Of a stretch of 8,445 bases of DNA, positions 1 through 6,353 are shown in pieces. The notes beneath the pieces are model-generated. The model saw nothing but the letters and a program-made list of their open reading frames with translations, was not told the DNA's origin and searched no databases. Position 1 is the stretch's first letter; every line of letters starts with the position of its first letter. The DNA is from JBEKCP01 sp050014815 (GTDB lineage: Bacteria > Planctomycetota > Planctomycetia > Pirellulales > Thermoguttaceae). The stretch spans positions 1 to 8,445 of the forward strand of contig JBEKCP010000241.1 of assembly GCA_050014815.1 (NCBI GenBank), given 5' to 3'. The translations under genes and the position numbers were made by a program.

Positions 1-24
1 CTTGTTCTCCCGGAGATTCTTGAC

Positions 25-660
25 ATGAGATCCTGCCTCGCCGCGATTTTGTCCCTGACGCTTGCTCACACCGCGCTGGCCGACGACGGCTTTCGCCCGC
101 TCTTCAACGGCAAAGACCTTTCCGGATGGCAAGACGCCAAAGGCGGAGGACCGGGCACGGGATGGAAGGTCGAAGAGGGGGCGATGAACCTGACGGGCGG
201 GGGAGGCTACATCTGGACCAAGGAACGCTTCGGCGACTTCGTGCTCGACCTGGAGTTCAAAACCACCGGCAACAGCGGGATCTTCATCCGCACCGACAAA
301 CCGACCAACTGCGTTCAGACCGGCATCGAGATTCAGGTCGAGCGTCCGACCAGCAAGCCCAACAAGCATTCCGTCGGCGCGCTCTACGACCTGCTCGCGC
401 CGAGCAAAGACCCGACCAAGGCCAACGATTGGAACCACGTGACCATTACGGCCAAGGGATCGAAGATTGCGGTCGTCATCAACGGCGAGGGGGTCATCGA
501 TGCGGACCTCGACCAATGGACACAACCGAGGAAGAACCCCGACGGATCGGGCAATAAGTTCGGCACGGCGCTGAAGGACTTCAAACGTGAAGGGCACATC
601 GGTTTCCAAGACCACGGCGCGAAGGTCTCGTATCGCAACGTGAAGATCAAAGCCTTGTAG
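25..660 (+). CDS. Exported DUF1080 (3-keto-disaccharide hydrolase type) protein
   Basis: The 211-residue product has a Sec signal peptide (about residues 1-19, hydrophobic core followed by ALA-DD), so it is probably periplasmic. The rest is a single DUF1080 beta-sandwich, the whole usual domain length. Seen motifs are the N-terminal LFNGKDLSGW (26-35), GNSGIFIR (82-89), GIEIQV (100-105), GALYDL (118-123), WNHVTI (136-141) and the closing GHIGFQDHG (190-198). Members of this family (Pfam 3-keto-disaccharide hydrolase) act on glycosides already oxidised at C3, and in planctomycetes they often lie near Gfo/Idh/MocA oxidoreductases, as here. The ATG at 25 is preceded by GGAG at 12-15 with 9-base spacing. 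It is on the opposite strand from the two oxidoreductases, so it is not co-transcribed with them. Family assignment is firm; the substrate is unknown and a lectin-like binding role cannot be excluded. Confidence 0.93.
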   Translation: MRSCLAAILSLTLAHTALADDGFRPLFNGKDLSGWQDAKGGGPGTGWKVEEGAMNLTGGGGYIWTKERFGDFVLDLEFKTTGNSGIFIRTDKPTNCVQTGIEIQVERPTSKPNKHSVGALYDLLAPSKDPTKANDWNHVTITAKGSKIAVVINGEGVIDADLDQWTQPRKNPDGSGNKFGTALKDFKREGHIGFQDHGAKVSYRNVKIKAL

Positions 661-742
661 CCCACCCTTCAGGGCCTCGTGTCCCGTACTCCAGGGACAA
701 GTGCATCCCGCTCGACCGTCGTTGCCCGGGCGACCGACTCCT

Positions 743-763
743 GCGCTGGCACAAGCCATGCGC
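743..763. repeat. Small imperfect hairpin in intergenic remnant zone
   Basis: Bases 743-750 (GCGCTGGC) pair with 755-763 (GCCA, one bulged T, GCGC) around an ACAA loop, giving an 8-bp stem with one bulge. It sits just before the integrase remnant. No T-run follows on the + strand (an A-run follows), so it is not a typical + strand terminator. Read on the - strand it is preceded by a T-run, which also does not fit. It may be a short dispersed palindrome or the edge of the dead element; copy number elsewhere is unknown. Confidence 0.35.
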
Positions 764-765
764 TG

Positions 766-951
766 AAAAAATGGCTCGTTGCCTGGGCTGAAGGTTACCA
801 ACGGCGGGAGATCGAACGGTTCTGCCGCCTGAAAGAAGAGGTGTTGCAACTCACCGGAGGAGAGCGGATTCCTCTTTCGCCCGAACAACGTCAACTCTTG
901 ACCGAGAAAGCCAAGGGGTTCGATCCCCAGGTCCTGAAACAGATCTCTGAT
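766..951 (+). pseudogene. N-terminal remnant of an integrase/transposase (rve type)
   Basis: About 60 codons in the +1 frame read as a coherent peptide, starting near KKWLVAWAEGYQRREIERF and continuing through GGERIPLSPEQRQLLTEKAK (residues 60-79 counted from a GTG at 679). This resembles the helical N-terminus of planctomycete integrase-core proteins, where a QREIxxLRxEN-type helix is followed by an L-x-x-x-QRRRLAxKAK segment. The match is from memory of the family, not a search. After about 951 the expected text (a TPxTxLxWHR-type segment and the DDE core) is absent, and the frame runs into antisense of a HEAT-repeat scrap. No clear start codon with a ribosome site is present, so the piece is broken at both ends. 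An unrelated small open frame is the alternative. Confidence 0.55.
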
Positions 952-1077
952 CGCCCAGGGCGTCGAGCAATCCGGCTTGGGCCTCGCTCGGCAGTTTCGG
1001 CAGCAGGGCCGAGAACTTCCTGGTGGCCACAGCGCCTTTCGCCGCTCTTCGGCCAATCGGAATGGAAACGTGATCGC
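941..1077 (-). pseudogene. Frameshifted HEAT-repeat fragment behind the HEAT gene
   Basis: Downstream of the stop codon of the 1078-1881 gene, on the same strand but in another frame, the sequence reads ATRKFSALLPKLPSEAQAGL and then LDALGDQRS (about 1027 down to 941). This is the amphipathic helix-turn-helix text typical of planctomycete HEAT-repeat proteins, where LLPKLPxEAQxxLLxALxxRGD is common. It is therefore probably a leftover repeat, either from a longer ancestor of the neighbouring gene or from a deleted second HEAT gene. It breaks off at 941-951, exactly where the + strand integrase remnant ends. There is no start codon or ribosome site for it. The call rests on the peptide pattern only. 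Confidence 0.45.
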
Positions 1078-1881
1078 CTATTCCTTCTTCCCGGCCACCG
1101 AGAGCAGCCCGCGCGTCGCGGCCAGGCGAATGTGCTTGGGCTGGTCTTGACCGGCGAGCGACTTGTAAATCGCCATGGCGTCGGCCTTCTTACCGTCCGC
1201 CAGCAGACGCTCGGCGCAGGCGAGGCAGCCGTCGGCGACCGCCAGGTTCACGTCCTCGGGCGCCTTTTTCAGGAAGTCGCCGAGCGCCTTGGCGGCGTCG
1301 GGCGTCCCGATCGCGCCCAGCGAGCCGGCGGCAGCGATGGCCACCGTCTTGTCGGAATCGCCCAGTAGCGCGATCATCGCCGGAACGCTCTCGGTGTCGC
1401 GGCGAACGCCCAGCGAGCCGATGATGCCCGCTTTCACCGCGCCGCTGGTCTTCCGCACCGCCTCGCGCATCGCCTTGACGGCCTCCGGCCCGGGAATGCG
1501 CTCCAGGGCGTACCGGGCCATGTGCGAGTTATCCTTGTCGGTCAACAGGACCGCCAGCGCGGGGACCGATTCGGCCGTCCCCACGACGCTCAGTTGCCGG
1601 CAGATGAAATCCTTCGCACCGCGGGTCGAGTTGTCCTTGATCGCGGCCACCAACCGGGTTTCGAGGTCCTTGCGGGCGGCGGCATCCCCGTGCGTGGCGA
1701 CCGCCGCGTCCTCGATCGCCCGCAGCGGTGCGCGGTCTTGACCCCAGTCGTAAGCCTTCAGCGCCTCAAAGCTCTTGTCGAGGCCGCCGCTTGCAGCGCC
1801 CTTCTCCGGGGCGGCCGGCGACACGCTTGTCAACGCCAGCGCCGCGGCGGCCACAACCAACTGCATTACTCGATACACCAT
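1078..1881 (-). CDS. Secreted HEAT-repeat protein
   Basis: The 267-residue product begins with a signal peptide (VMQLVVAAAALALTSVSPAA, about residues 5-24) and continues as an alpha-solenoid. HEAT-like units are visible at about 88-113 (AKDFICRQLSVVGTAESVPALA), 118-142, 150-173 (GIIGSLGVRRDTESVPAM) and 180-204 (AIAAAGSLGAIGTPDAAKAL). The solenoid ends in a helical tail around CLACAERLLADGKKADAM. Such proteins are protein-protein scaffolds and no catalytic residues are seen, so the function is unknown. Export suggests a periplasmic or membrane-surface role. The ATG at 1881 has AAGGAG at 1894-1889 with 7-base spacing and a promoter at 1947-1919, so it is probably transcribed separately from the oxidoreductase upstream. 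Some planctomycete relatives are longer, and a decayed HEAT scrap lies just past the stop codon, but the C-terminus (LAATRGLLSVAGKKE) reads as a natural end. Confidence 0.88.
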   Translation of the reverse strand: MVYRVMQLVVAAAALALTSVSPAAPEKGAASGGLDKSFEALKAYDWGQDRAPLRAIEDAAVATHGDAAARKDLETRLVAAIKDNSTRGAKDFICRQLSVVGTAESVPALAVLLTDKDNSHMARYALERIPGPEAVKAMREAVRKTSGAVKAGIIGSLGVRRDTESVPAMIALLGDSDKTVAIAAAGSLGAIGTPDAAKALGDFLKKAPEDVNLAVADGCLACAERLLADGKKADAMAIYKSLAGQDQPKHIRLAATRGLLSVAGKKE

Positions 1882-1918
1882 GTTCTTACTCCTTGGTTTG
1901 GGTAGGTCGGTCGGTAAT

Positions 1919-1947
1919 CTTATATCAGGTTAGGAGGCTAATCGCAA
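1919..1947 (-). promoter_or_regulatory. Sigma70-type promoter of the HEAT-repeat gene
   Basis: On the - strand, TTGCGA (1947-1942) is followed after 17 bases by TATAAG (1924-1919). These match TTGACA in 4 of 6 and TATAAT in 5 of 6 positions. Transcription would start near 1912, giving a leader of about 30 bases that carries the AAGGAG ribosome site. It is a pattern match only. The surrounding gap (1882-2022) shows no other clear element, and no strong terminator for the oxidoreductase upstream. Confidence 0.5.
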
Positions 1948-2022
1948 GCTCCCGGCAGTGACTTCCTCCTTTGTCTTCCAAACTCCGCCGCGAGCCGATT
2001 CAAGACGTCGGCGCCGGAGCGG

Positions 2023-3315
2023 TCACGTCAGGTATTGGCCCCACGGCTCGCGCCAGGAGCGGGTCATCATCCGCGTCGCTTCTGCGTCGCCGACGATCTC
2101 TTCCTTCACCGGATCCCAACGGATCTTGCGGCCCAGGCGGATGGCGATGTCCGCCAGGTGGCACAACACGTCGGCCTGGAAGGCGTCGTCGATCGGGGCG
2201 ACCGTTTTGCCACGGCTGCGGACCGCGTCGAGGAAGTCCTGCATGTGGCCGCGGCTCTTCGGAAGCTGGATGTCGCCCGGCCCGATCGGCGCCTTTAGCA
2301 GCGACTCCGGCTCGGCCAGGGTGATGCGGCCGTAGTCCACCTCGAGCCGCCCCTCCGTGCCGATGAACTGCCAGTACTCGGCGTGGTTGCTCCAGGCGTT
2401 CGAGTCCGTGCTCTTCAGCGTCAGCGTCACGCCGTTGGCAAACGTGAACTTGGCGTCCCACTTGGCCAGCGCGTCGCGCGCTCCCTCGCCGATTACGCCC
2501 GTCCCTTCGACCTCGAACGGCCCGTGCAGGTGCGTGTCGAATCCCCAGATCGCATAGGCCACGGGGTGGATTCCGGCACAGGTCATGAAGCCGAGCGCGA
2601 AATCGTAGGTGTACCACCAGCCGTCGCCCCCGCTGGCGTAGCTTCCGTTGTACGGCCGCCACGGCGCCGGCCCGAGCCACAGATCCCAATCGAGGCCGGC
2701 CGGGACAGCCACCGGCTTCACAGAGCCGCCGGTCAACCCCTTGCGGATGAACACCCGAATCTCGCGCAACTGGCCCAGCTTCCCGTTGCGGACCAGTTCA
2801 CAGGCAAATCGGCAGTGGCCGCTCGATTTCCATTGCGTGCCGAACTGAAACACTCGGCCGTAGCGGCGAAGGACTTCCCGGCAGAGCTTGTCCTCGTGGA
2901 TGCTCATGCCCAGCGGCTTCTCGCAGTAGACGTCCTTGCCGGCCTTGGCGGCGGCGATGGTCATGGGCACGTGCCAGTGGTCGGGCGTGGCGATGCCCAC
3001 CACGTCGATGTCGTCGCGAGCCAGCACCTCGCGGAAGTCGGCATAGGCTTGGCCTTTGATCCGCTCAGCCCAGCGATCGCGACGGTCCTTGCGGCAATCG
3101 CACGCGGCGAGCATCTGCGTGCCGACGCCCAGCAACTCATTGCCGACTGGATTGCCGCGGCCGCCGCAGCCGATCAAAGCCGAAGTGATCCGCTCGCTCG
3201 CCGGCGGCTTGCCCTCGGCCCCCAGCGCGGCGGCGGAAACCACGTAGGGCGAGGCCGCCAAAACGGATGCACTGCCCAGAAAACGCCGACGAGTCACGCG
3301 ATTCTGTCGAGACAT
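2023..3315 (-). CDS. TAT-exported Gfo/Idh/MocA oxidoreductase, copy 1
   Basis: The 430-residue protein starts with a twin-arginine signal (RRRFLG at 9-14, hydrophobic stretch to about 32), so it is exported folded with its cofactor. The NAD(P)-binding Rossmann fold carries GCGGRG (49-54), the PDHWHVPM segment (111-118) and the family CEKPLG motif with catalytic Lys133. The C-terminal domain holds WLGPAPWRPY (213-222) and ends in the subfamily tail HLADIAIR...KIRWDPVKEEIVGD...WREPW. In the second catalytic motif the His is present (GIHPVAYAIW, His250), but the Asp seen four residues before it in many relatives is Cys. The acidic residue three after it, Asp in copy 2, is Ala253. Substrates are probably sugars or glycosides, oxidised by hydride transfer. 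It follows copy 2 after 75 bases, probably in one transcript. The ribosome site is a weak GGGGGAA at 3327-3321. Its exact reaction is unknown. Confidence 0.92.
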   Translation of the reverse strand: MSRQNRVTRRRFLGSASVLAASPYVVSAAALGAEGKPPASERITSALIGCGGRGNPVGNELLGVGTQMLAACDCRKDRRDRWAERIKGQAYADFREVLARDDIDVVGIATPDHWHVPMTIAAAKAGKDVYCEKPLGMSIHEDKLCREVLRRYGRVFQFGTQWKSSGHCRFACELVRNGKLGQLREIRVFIRKGLTGGSVKPVAVPAGLDWDLWLGPAPWRPYNGSYASGGDGWWYTYDFALGFMTCAGIHPVAYAIWGFDTHLHGPFEVEGTGVIGEGARDALAKWDAKFTFANGVTLTLKSTDSNAWSNHAEYWQFIGTEGRLEVDYGRITLAEPESLLKAPIGPGDIQLPKSRGHMQDFLDAVRSRGKTVAPIDDAFQADVLCHLADIAIRLGRKIRWDPVKEEIVGDAEATRMMTRSWREPWGQYLT

Positions 3316-3340
3316 GACGATTCCCCCGGGTGGAATGGCA

Positions 3341-3380
3341 CTGCCTCTTGGCAGGCTTGAAACATGGACCTGTCCCCTTT
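3341..3380. repeat. Paired small palindromes between the oxidoreductase genes, REP-like
   Basis: The 75-base gap holds CTGCC-TCTT-GGCAG (3341-3354) and GGAC-CT-GTCC (3366-3375). The second is flanked by a run that reads AAAGGGGACAGG on the - strand. Strings of the GGGGACAGG kind recur between genes in many bacterial genomes next to REP-type transposase remnants, which is why this is flagged. With one copy in the window, repeat status is not shown. In the - strand transcript the hairpins would lie between the stop of copy 2 and the start of copy 1 and could affect mRNA stability. Confidence 0.35.
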
Positions 3381-3390
3381 CTTTTCACAC

Positions 3391-4626
3391 TTACGACAAC
3401 TGCCACGGCTCCCGCCACGCCCGGGCGAGCATGCGCGCCGCCTGCGGATCGCCCACGATCTCTTCCTTGGCCGGATCCCACACGATTTTGCGCTTCGTGC
3501 GGATGGCGATGTCGGAAACGTGGCTGATGATGTCCGAGTGTACGGCGTCGTCGATGTTGCTCACGGGCGTGGCCCGACTCCGGACGGCCTCGATAAAGTT
3601 CCCGCCGTGGTTGCTGCTCTGGATCAGGTGGACATCATTGGCCCCGAGTTGCAGCTTCAACAGCGATTCGGGTTGGCCGGTGAGCCCGCCGCGGGAGATG
3701 CCTACCCAGCCCTCGGTGCCGATGAACCGCGTGTGGTCGGCGCCGGGCTTGAAAGTCATGTTCACGCCGTTGGCAAAATGGATTTTCACGTCCCATCGCA
3801 TGACCACGTTGTTGCGGCCCGTGGCGGGGATCGTGGCCGTGCCTTCGACCTCCCAGTTGCCGGCCAGGCGCGTGTCGAAGCCCCAGACCAGGATGTCCAA
3901 CGGGTGGGCGCCCCAGCCGGCAATGAAACCGATGGCGTAGTTGTAGTCGTGCCACCAGGCGTCGCCGCCGGTGGCCTGGCCACAGTACGGCCGCCACGGC
4001 GCAGGGCCGAGCCACATCTCGTAGTCCAGCCCTTCCGGAACCGGCTGCGGCGTTAGCAAGCCACCGGGGTGGCTGTCCGGTGCGTACACGATGATCTCTT
4101 TGACCTGGCCGATCTTGCCGCTGCGCACCAACTCGCAGCCGAAGCGGCAATGGTTGCTGGACCGCTGCTGCGTGCCATACTGGAAGACGCGGTTGTAACG
4201 ATTGACCGCCTCGCGGCAGATCTGATCCTCGCGGATGCTGACCCCCAGTGGCTTCTCGCAATACATGTCCTTGCCGGCCTTGGCTGCGGCCACGGTCATG
4301 GGCACGTGCCAGTGGTCGCAGGCGCCGATGGCCACGGCGTCGATGTCGTCGCGGGCCAGCGCTTCGCGGAAATCGGCATAGGGGGTGACTCCCTTGCCGA
4401 AACGCTCGCGGCGGTTCTTCCAAGGGTCACAGGCGGCGACCAACTGGCCCCCGACGCCGCCCAACCCGCGCCCCCCACAGCCCAACAGGGCCACGGTAAC
4501 CCGCTCGCTGGCAGGCGGTTTACCTGCCGCGCCCAGCGCGGTCGATGTAATCACGTACGGGGCCGGCAGCGCGATGGCCGCGGCCTGGAGGAACTTGCGT
4601 CGGGCGATTCGTGGGTCCCGGTTCAT
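3391..4626 (-). CDS. TAT-exported Gfo/Idh/MocA oxidoreductase, copy 2
   Basis: This 411-residue paralogue of the 2023-3315 gene carries a twin-arginine signal (ARRKFLQ at 8-14, hydrophobic to about 32). It then has the Rossmann motif GCGGRG (49-54), CDHWHVPM (103-110), CEKPLG with catalytic Lys125 and WLGPAPWRPY (205-214). It closes with the tail DIAIR...KIVWDPAKEEIVGD...WREPW. The second catalytic motif is GWGAHPLDILVW: His241 and Asp244 are present, and Gly stands where many relatives have the first Asp of D-x-x-x-H. This Gly form is common in exported planctomycete members as far as I recall. It is likely an NAD(P)-dependent sugar or glycoside dehydrogenase with bound cofactor. The ATG at 4626 has GGAGG at 4639-4635 with 8-base spacing. 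It is first of the tandem pair, with a promoter at 4717-4687. The precise substrate is unknown. Confidence 0.93.
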   Translation of the reverse strand: MNRDPRIARRKFLQAAAIALPAPYVITSTALGAAGKPPASERVTVALLGCGGRGLGGVGGQLVAACDPWKNRRERFGKGVTPYADFREALARDDIDAVAIGACDHWHVPMTVAAAKAGKDMYCEKPLGVSIREDQICREAVNRYNRVFQYGTQQRSSNHCRFGCELVRSGKIGQVKEIIVYAPDSHPGGLLTPQPVPEGLDYEMWLGPAPWRPYCGQATGGDAWWHDYNYAIGFIAGWGAHPLDILVWGFDTRLAGNWEVEGTATIPATGRNNVVMRWDVKIHFANGVNMTFKPGADHTRFIGTEGWVGISRGGLTGQPESLLKLQLGANDVHLIQSSNHGGNFIEAVRSRATPVSNIDDAVHSDIISHVSDIAIRTKRKIVWDPAKEEIVGDPQAARMLARAWREPWQLS

Positions 4627-4686
4627 GCGGAATGCCTCCGGATTGTCAATGATCGGTGTTCATAACAACAGGAACCAAAGTGGCTC

Positions 4687-4717
4687 ATTATACTCCAAGC
4701 ACAAGCTGCGGTAACAA
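4687..4717 (-). promoter_or_regulatory. Promoter for the tandem oxidoreductase genes
   Basis: A perfect - strand TATAAT lies at 4692-4687. The best upstream box is TTGTTA (4717-4712), a 4 of 6 match to TTGACA with a long 19-base spacer, so the -35 assignment is weak. Transcription would start near 4680, about 54 bases before the ATG at 4626. The box touches the stop codon of the third-paralogue stub, which means the promoter survived next to the decayed copy. Confidence 0.45.
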
Positions 4718-4858
4718 CTAGCTGAGCGACCAAGGCTCGCGCATGGGGCGCGAAAGCAGGCGGGCAGCTTCGGGGTCGTCGAGGATGGTTTCTTTCACTG
4801 GGTCCCATTGTACCTTACGCTTCAGACGGATCGCAATATCCGCCAGGTGGCTGACCGA
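4718..4858 (-). pseudogene. C-terminal stub of a third Gfo/Idh/MocA paralogue
   Basis: The last 46 codons before the TAG at 4718-4720 read SVSHLADIAIRLKRKVQWDP, then VKETILDDPEAARLLSRPMR and EPWSLS. This is collinear with the C-termini of both intact neighbours (HLADIAIR..RKI.WDP.KEEIVGD..A.R...R.WREPW). The open frame extends upstream to an ATG at 4960, but those 34 codons (MGYKSFRHSGPVISALQEDA onward) match no part of the neighbours that I can see. The stub is therefore either fused to foreign sequence or preceded by an unrecognised tail. The Rossmann domain, EKP motif and TAT signal are all missing, so it cannot be an enzyme. It shows that an array of at least three paralogues once stood here. 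Translation of a short 80-residue product from 4960 is possible but unsupported, with no clear ribosome site. Confidence 0.75.
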
Positions 4859-4987
4859 TCCGCTGGGCTGGATCGGAACCGTTCCGAGAATGCGTTTGAC
4901 GGCGTCCTCCTGCAAGGCCGAGATCACCGGGCCGGAGTGGCGAAACGACTTGTATCCCATCGCACACGTCTTGTCGGTTGTGTCTCG

Positions 4988-5288
4988 ATGATGTTGGTCC
5001 TGCTAGCGGCCTGCGGACCGTTGGCCGTACCGGCGATCGCCGGTTACCTGGGGCCCACTGCCCTGATCGCTTCGAGAGATGGCAAGGGCTTGTTCGTGGC
5101 CAATGCCGACGCGAAGCAGGTTGCGGTGGTCGATGTGGCCGGACGGAAGGTCGCCCGTTCGATCCCCCTGCCTGCGGAACCCACCGGCCTTGCCTTGAGC
5201 GCCGACGGCAACAAGCTCGGGGGGCGACCTGGGCAAGCTTTCCGAGAAGGACGTCGATGACCTCGTGGAATTCGTGAACTCGCTGTAG
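4988..5288 (+). pseudogene. YVTN beta-propeller/cytochrome c protein, core deleted
   Basis: The 5' part (4988-5218) encodes a signal peptide (MMLVLLAACGPLAVPAIAG) and the opening of a YVTN-type propeller: YLGPTALIASRDGKGLFVAN, then AVVDVAGRKVARSIPLPAEP and LALSADGNKL. Relatives continue with YVT-type text. Here the frame breaks in a six-G run (5219-5224), and the other end of such a protein follows one frame over: GDLGKLSEKDVDDLVEFVNS plus L and TAG (5223-5288). That LSEKDVDDLVEFV tail is typical of a cytochrome c C-terminus. The whole propeller and the haem-binding CXXCH domain are gone. The original start may lie upstream, since HRTRLVGCVS precedes MM in frame and no ribosome site is visible at 4988. 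If translated, the product would run out of frame past the G-run. Parent family is confident; the deletion size is unknown. Confidence 0.8.
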
Positions 5289-5298
5289 GGCAAGGCAC

Positions 5299-6336
5299 TT
5301 ACGGTTTGAGCACGACGCGGAGGGCCTCGCCGCTTTCCATGAGCTTGTAGGCGTCGAAGATTCCGTCCAAGGGCAACATGTGCGTGGCCAATTTTCCTGC
5401 CGGGATCTTCCGGCCGGCAATCAAGGCGACGGCTTGCCGGACGTGCTTGGGCGTCGAGTCGCTCGTGCCCACCAGGCGAATCTCGCCGTAGTGCAACGTG
5501 CGGCTGTTGATCGAGAGCATTTCGCCGCCCACCGGCAGCGAGGCGAACAGGCAGACGGTGCCGCGCTTACGGACCAGCCCCAGGGCCATCTCCTGCGGCA
5601 GCGCGGCCGGAGCGGCCACGATCGCCACGTCGGCCCCCAGGCCACCGGTCGCCTCCTTGACCACTTTGACCAAGTCCCGCTCGGCCGGGTTGACCAGCAG
5701 ATCGACGTCGAATTGACGGGCCTGGGCCAGCCGTGCCGGGCTGACCTCCGAGAGGATGATCCGGCCCGCGCCTGCAGCCTTGCTCACGCAGACGTTCATC
5801 AGGCCCATCGGGCCCGCGCCCAGCACCACGACGGTGTCGCCCGGCTGGAGATTACAGTTGTCGATCGAGTTGACGGCGCAACTGATCGGCTCGGCCAGCG
5901 CGGCGTGTTCAGGCGGAATGCCCTGCGGGACCTTGATCACGTGGCCGTTTCGCAGCGCCAACGCCGGGATGGCCGTATACTCGGCCATGCCGCCCGGGTA
6001 GGTGAAGCCCATCGGCGCGAGCTTCGCGCACAAATTGTTCCAGCCATGGCAACAGTAATAACACTCGCCGCAGGAGACCGAGGTGGCCATGACGACGCGG
6101 TCGCCCGCTTGGAAGCCGACGGCGCCGTCGCCCACGTCTTCAACGAGACCCGTAAACTCGTGGCCCATGGCCAGCGGCGCTTTGATCCGCGGATTGCCGT
6201 GGTGAAAGCTCTTCAGGTCCGTGCCGCAGACGGCGCAGGCGTCGACCTTCACCAACAGTTCACCCGGGCCGCAGACCGGCTTGGCAATCTCTTCGACGCG
6301 GATATCGCCCGGCGCATGATAAACGACGGCTTTCAT
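5299..6336 (-). CDS. Zinc-dependent medium-chain dehydrogenase (sugar/polyol type)
   Basis: The 345-residue protein has the full MDR layout at the usual family length. Catalytic-zinc ligands are Cys37 (VCGTD), His59 and Glu60 (MGHEF). The structural-zinc cysteines are 89, 92, 95 and 103 (CGECYYC...C). The proton-relay and dimer region AALAEPISCAVN is at 145-156. The cofactor fold has VVVLGAGPMGLM (169-180) and Glu197 at the end of the second strand, which favours NAD over NADP. It would oxidise an alcohol on a sugar, sugar phosphate or polyol to a ketone in the cytoplasm, as do sorbitol, threonine and galactitol-1-phosphate dehydrogenases. Which of these it resembles most cannot be settled here. 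The ATG at 6336 is chosen over an open frame reaching 6723 because MKAVVYHAPGDIRVEE is the family N-terminus and GAGGAG lies just upstream. It is last in the SDR-deoC operon, 14 bases after deoC. Confidence 0.95.
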   Translation of the reverse strand: MKAVVYHAPGDIRVEEIAKPVCGPGELLVKVDACAVCGTDLKSFHHGNPRIKAPLAMGHEFTGLVEDVGDGAVGFQAGDRVVMATSVSCGECYYCCHGWNNLCAKLAPMGFTYPGGMAEYTAIPALALRNGHVIKVPQGIPPEHAALAEPISCAVNSIDNCNLQPGDTVVVLGAGPMGLMNVCVSKAAGAGRIILSEVSPARLAQARQFDVDLLVNPAERDLVKVVKEATGGLGADVAIVAAPAALPQEMALGLVRKRGTVCLFASLPVGGEMLSINSRTLHYGEIRLVGTSDSTPKHVRQAVALIAGRKIPAGKLATHMLPLDGIFDAYKLMESGEALRVVLKP

Positions 6337-6344
6337 GGTGGGTG

Positions 6345-6353
6345 CTCTCCTCA
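6345..6353 (-). promoter_or_regulatory. deoC stop codon overlapping the next gene's ribosome site
   Basis: Read on the - strand, the deoC stop and the Shine-Dalgarno sequence share bases in TGAGGAGAG (6353-6345), 8 bases before the ATG at 6336. This arrangement lets ribosomes finishing deoC restart on the dehydrogenase, so the two are probably made in linked amounts. It also fixes the dehydrogenase start at 6336. Confidence 0.7.

Noticed and set aside
384..665. 93-codon - strand frame inside the DUF1080 gene
   Set aside because: It is antisense to a well conserved family gene, with no motif or ribosome site.
679..1368. A single 229-codon + strand gene from GTG at 679
   Set aside because: Only about 60 codons (766-951) look like protein. 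The 3' half is antisense to the HEAT gene and its scrap, so it is a chance join.
1985..2030. GC-rich inverted repeat near GACGTCGGCGCCGG as a terminator
   Set aside because: The stem is short and interrupted and no T-run follows on either strand, so it is not called.
2383..3360. Open + strand frame of 325 codons antisense to the 2023-3315 oxidoreductase
   Set aside because: It mirrors a gene with full family motifs and has no recognisable domain. Its length comes from the high G+C of the gene below it.
3364..4665. Two + strand frames (230 and 198 codons) antisense to oxidoreductase copy 2
   Set aside because: Both are antisense to a complete, motif-bearing gene and show low-complexity high-G+C text.
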